From positions 1-53,480 of the forward strand of contig JAUMXK010000006.1 in assembly GCA_030535295.1 (NCBI GenBank): a stretch of 53,480 nucleotides of DNA, read 5' to 3'. Origin of the DNA: Eubacteriales bacterium (GTDB lineage Bacteria; Bacillota; Clostridia; Lachnospirales; Vallitaleaceae). Shown here one piece after another: positions 53,452-53,480 of this stretch. The position numbers were made by a program, and so were the translations under genes. Numbering within the stretch: position 1 is the stretch's first letter; every line of letters begins with the position of its first letter. Under the pieces are notes generated by a model, which was not told the origin of the DNA, made no database searches, and saw only the letters and a program-made list of their open reading frames with translations.

Positions 53452-53480
53452 TAGGGCTAGAAGTTGCACTAAGTTTGAGA

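Noticed and set aside
1..53480. CRISPR array, tRNA or rRNA genes
   Set aside because: No regularly spaced direct repeats with unique spacers and no cloverleaf- or rRNA-like sequence were seen in the intergenic regions.

Overview
The window looks like a chromosomal segment of a low-GC, Gram-positive, probably anaerobic Firmicute of the Clostridia type. The basis is the codon use, strong AGGAGG ribosome binding sites, sigma-A promoters, a SufC-B-D-S-U order, Firmicute lipoproteins and low-GC intergenic DNA. I cannot name the species. A secreted sialidase and an autoinducer-2 uptake system suggest a host-associated, mucosal lifestyle (inference).

Layout. 1-5.3 kb: rpsU, then a minus-strand TPR-GGDEF protein, an Atg22/UMF1-type MFS transporter and a lipoprotein with a degenerate LytM domain. 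5.6-14 kb: an AraC regulator followed by an ABC sugar transporter (binding protein and two permeases), a Gfo/Idh/MocA oxidoreductase and a large NanB-like sialidase. This set matches scavenging of 2,7-anhydro-Neu5Ac. 14.4-17.8 kb: housekeeping genes gltX, ung and hom. 18-27 kb: a complete suf iron-sulfur assembly operon that runs without a gap into a type IV pilus operon (PilT, PilC, four small pilin-like or membrane proteins). 27-32 kb: a HAD phosphatase, a ferredoxin-like gene scrap, a PTS IIA protein, and a MoxR ATPase / VWA protein pair.

32-41 kb: a full Lsr-type AI-2 uptake and degradation locus. lsrR-lsrK-cupin runs leftward and lsrA-C-D-B-F runs rightward from two back-to-back consensus promoters. 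No LsrG is present; a cupin gene sits in the operon instead. 41.2-46.1 kb: a decayed accessory patch with an ISL3 transposase remnant, an XRE regulator, an ORF6N gene frameshifted by a 4-bp tandem duplication, and a helicase-nuclease gene that has lost its P-loop region. 46.2-53.5 kb: an ABC-F ATPase, an aldose-epimerase-like protein, a gene fragment next to a MITE-like insertion, an SLH-type 5'-nucleotidase, and a YibE/F protein whose C-terminus is cut off at the right edge.

Two families of short structured repeats were found by eye. Family 1 has three copies (28.95, 48.32 and 49.83 kb). Its best copy has 15-bp perfect terminal inverted repeats and a 5-bp target duplication. Family 2 has two copies (6.58 and 31.95 kb), which are cruciform, terminator-like elements with a compensatory base-pair change. 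No tRNA, rRNA or CRISPR array was seen.
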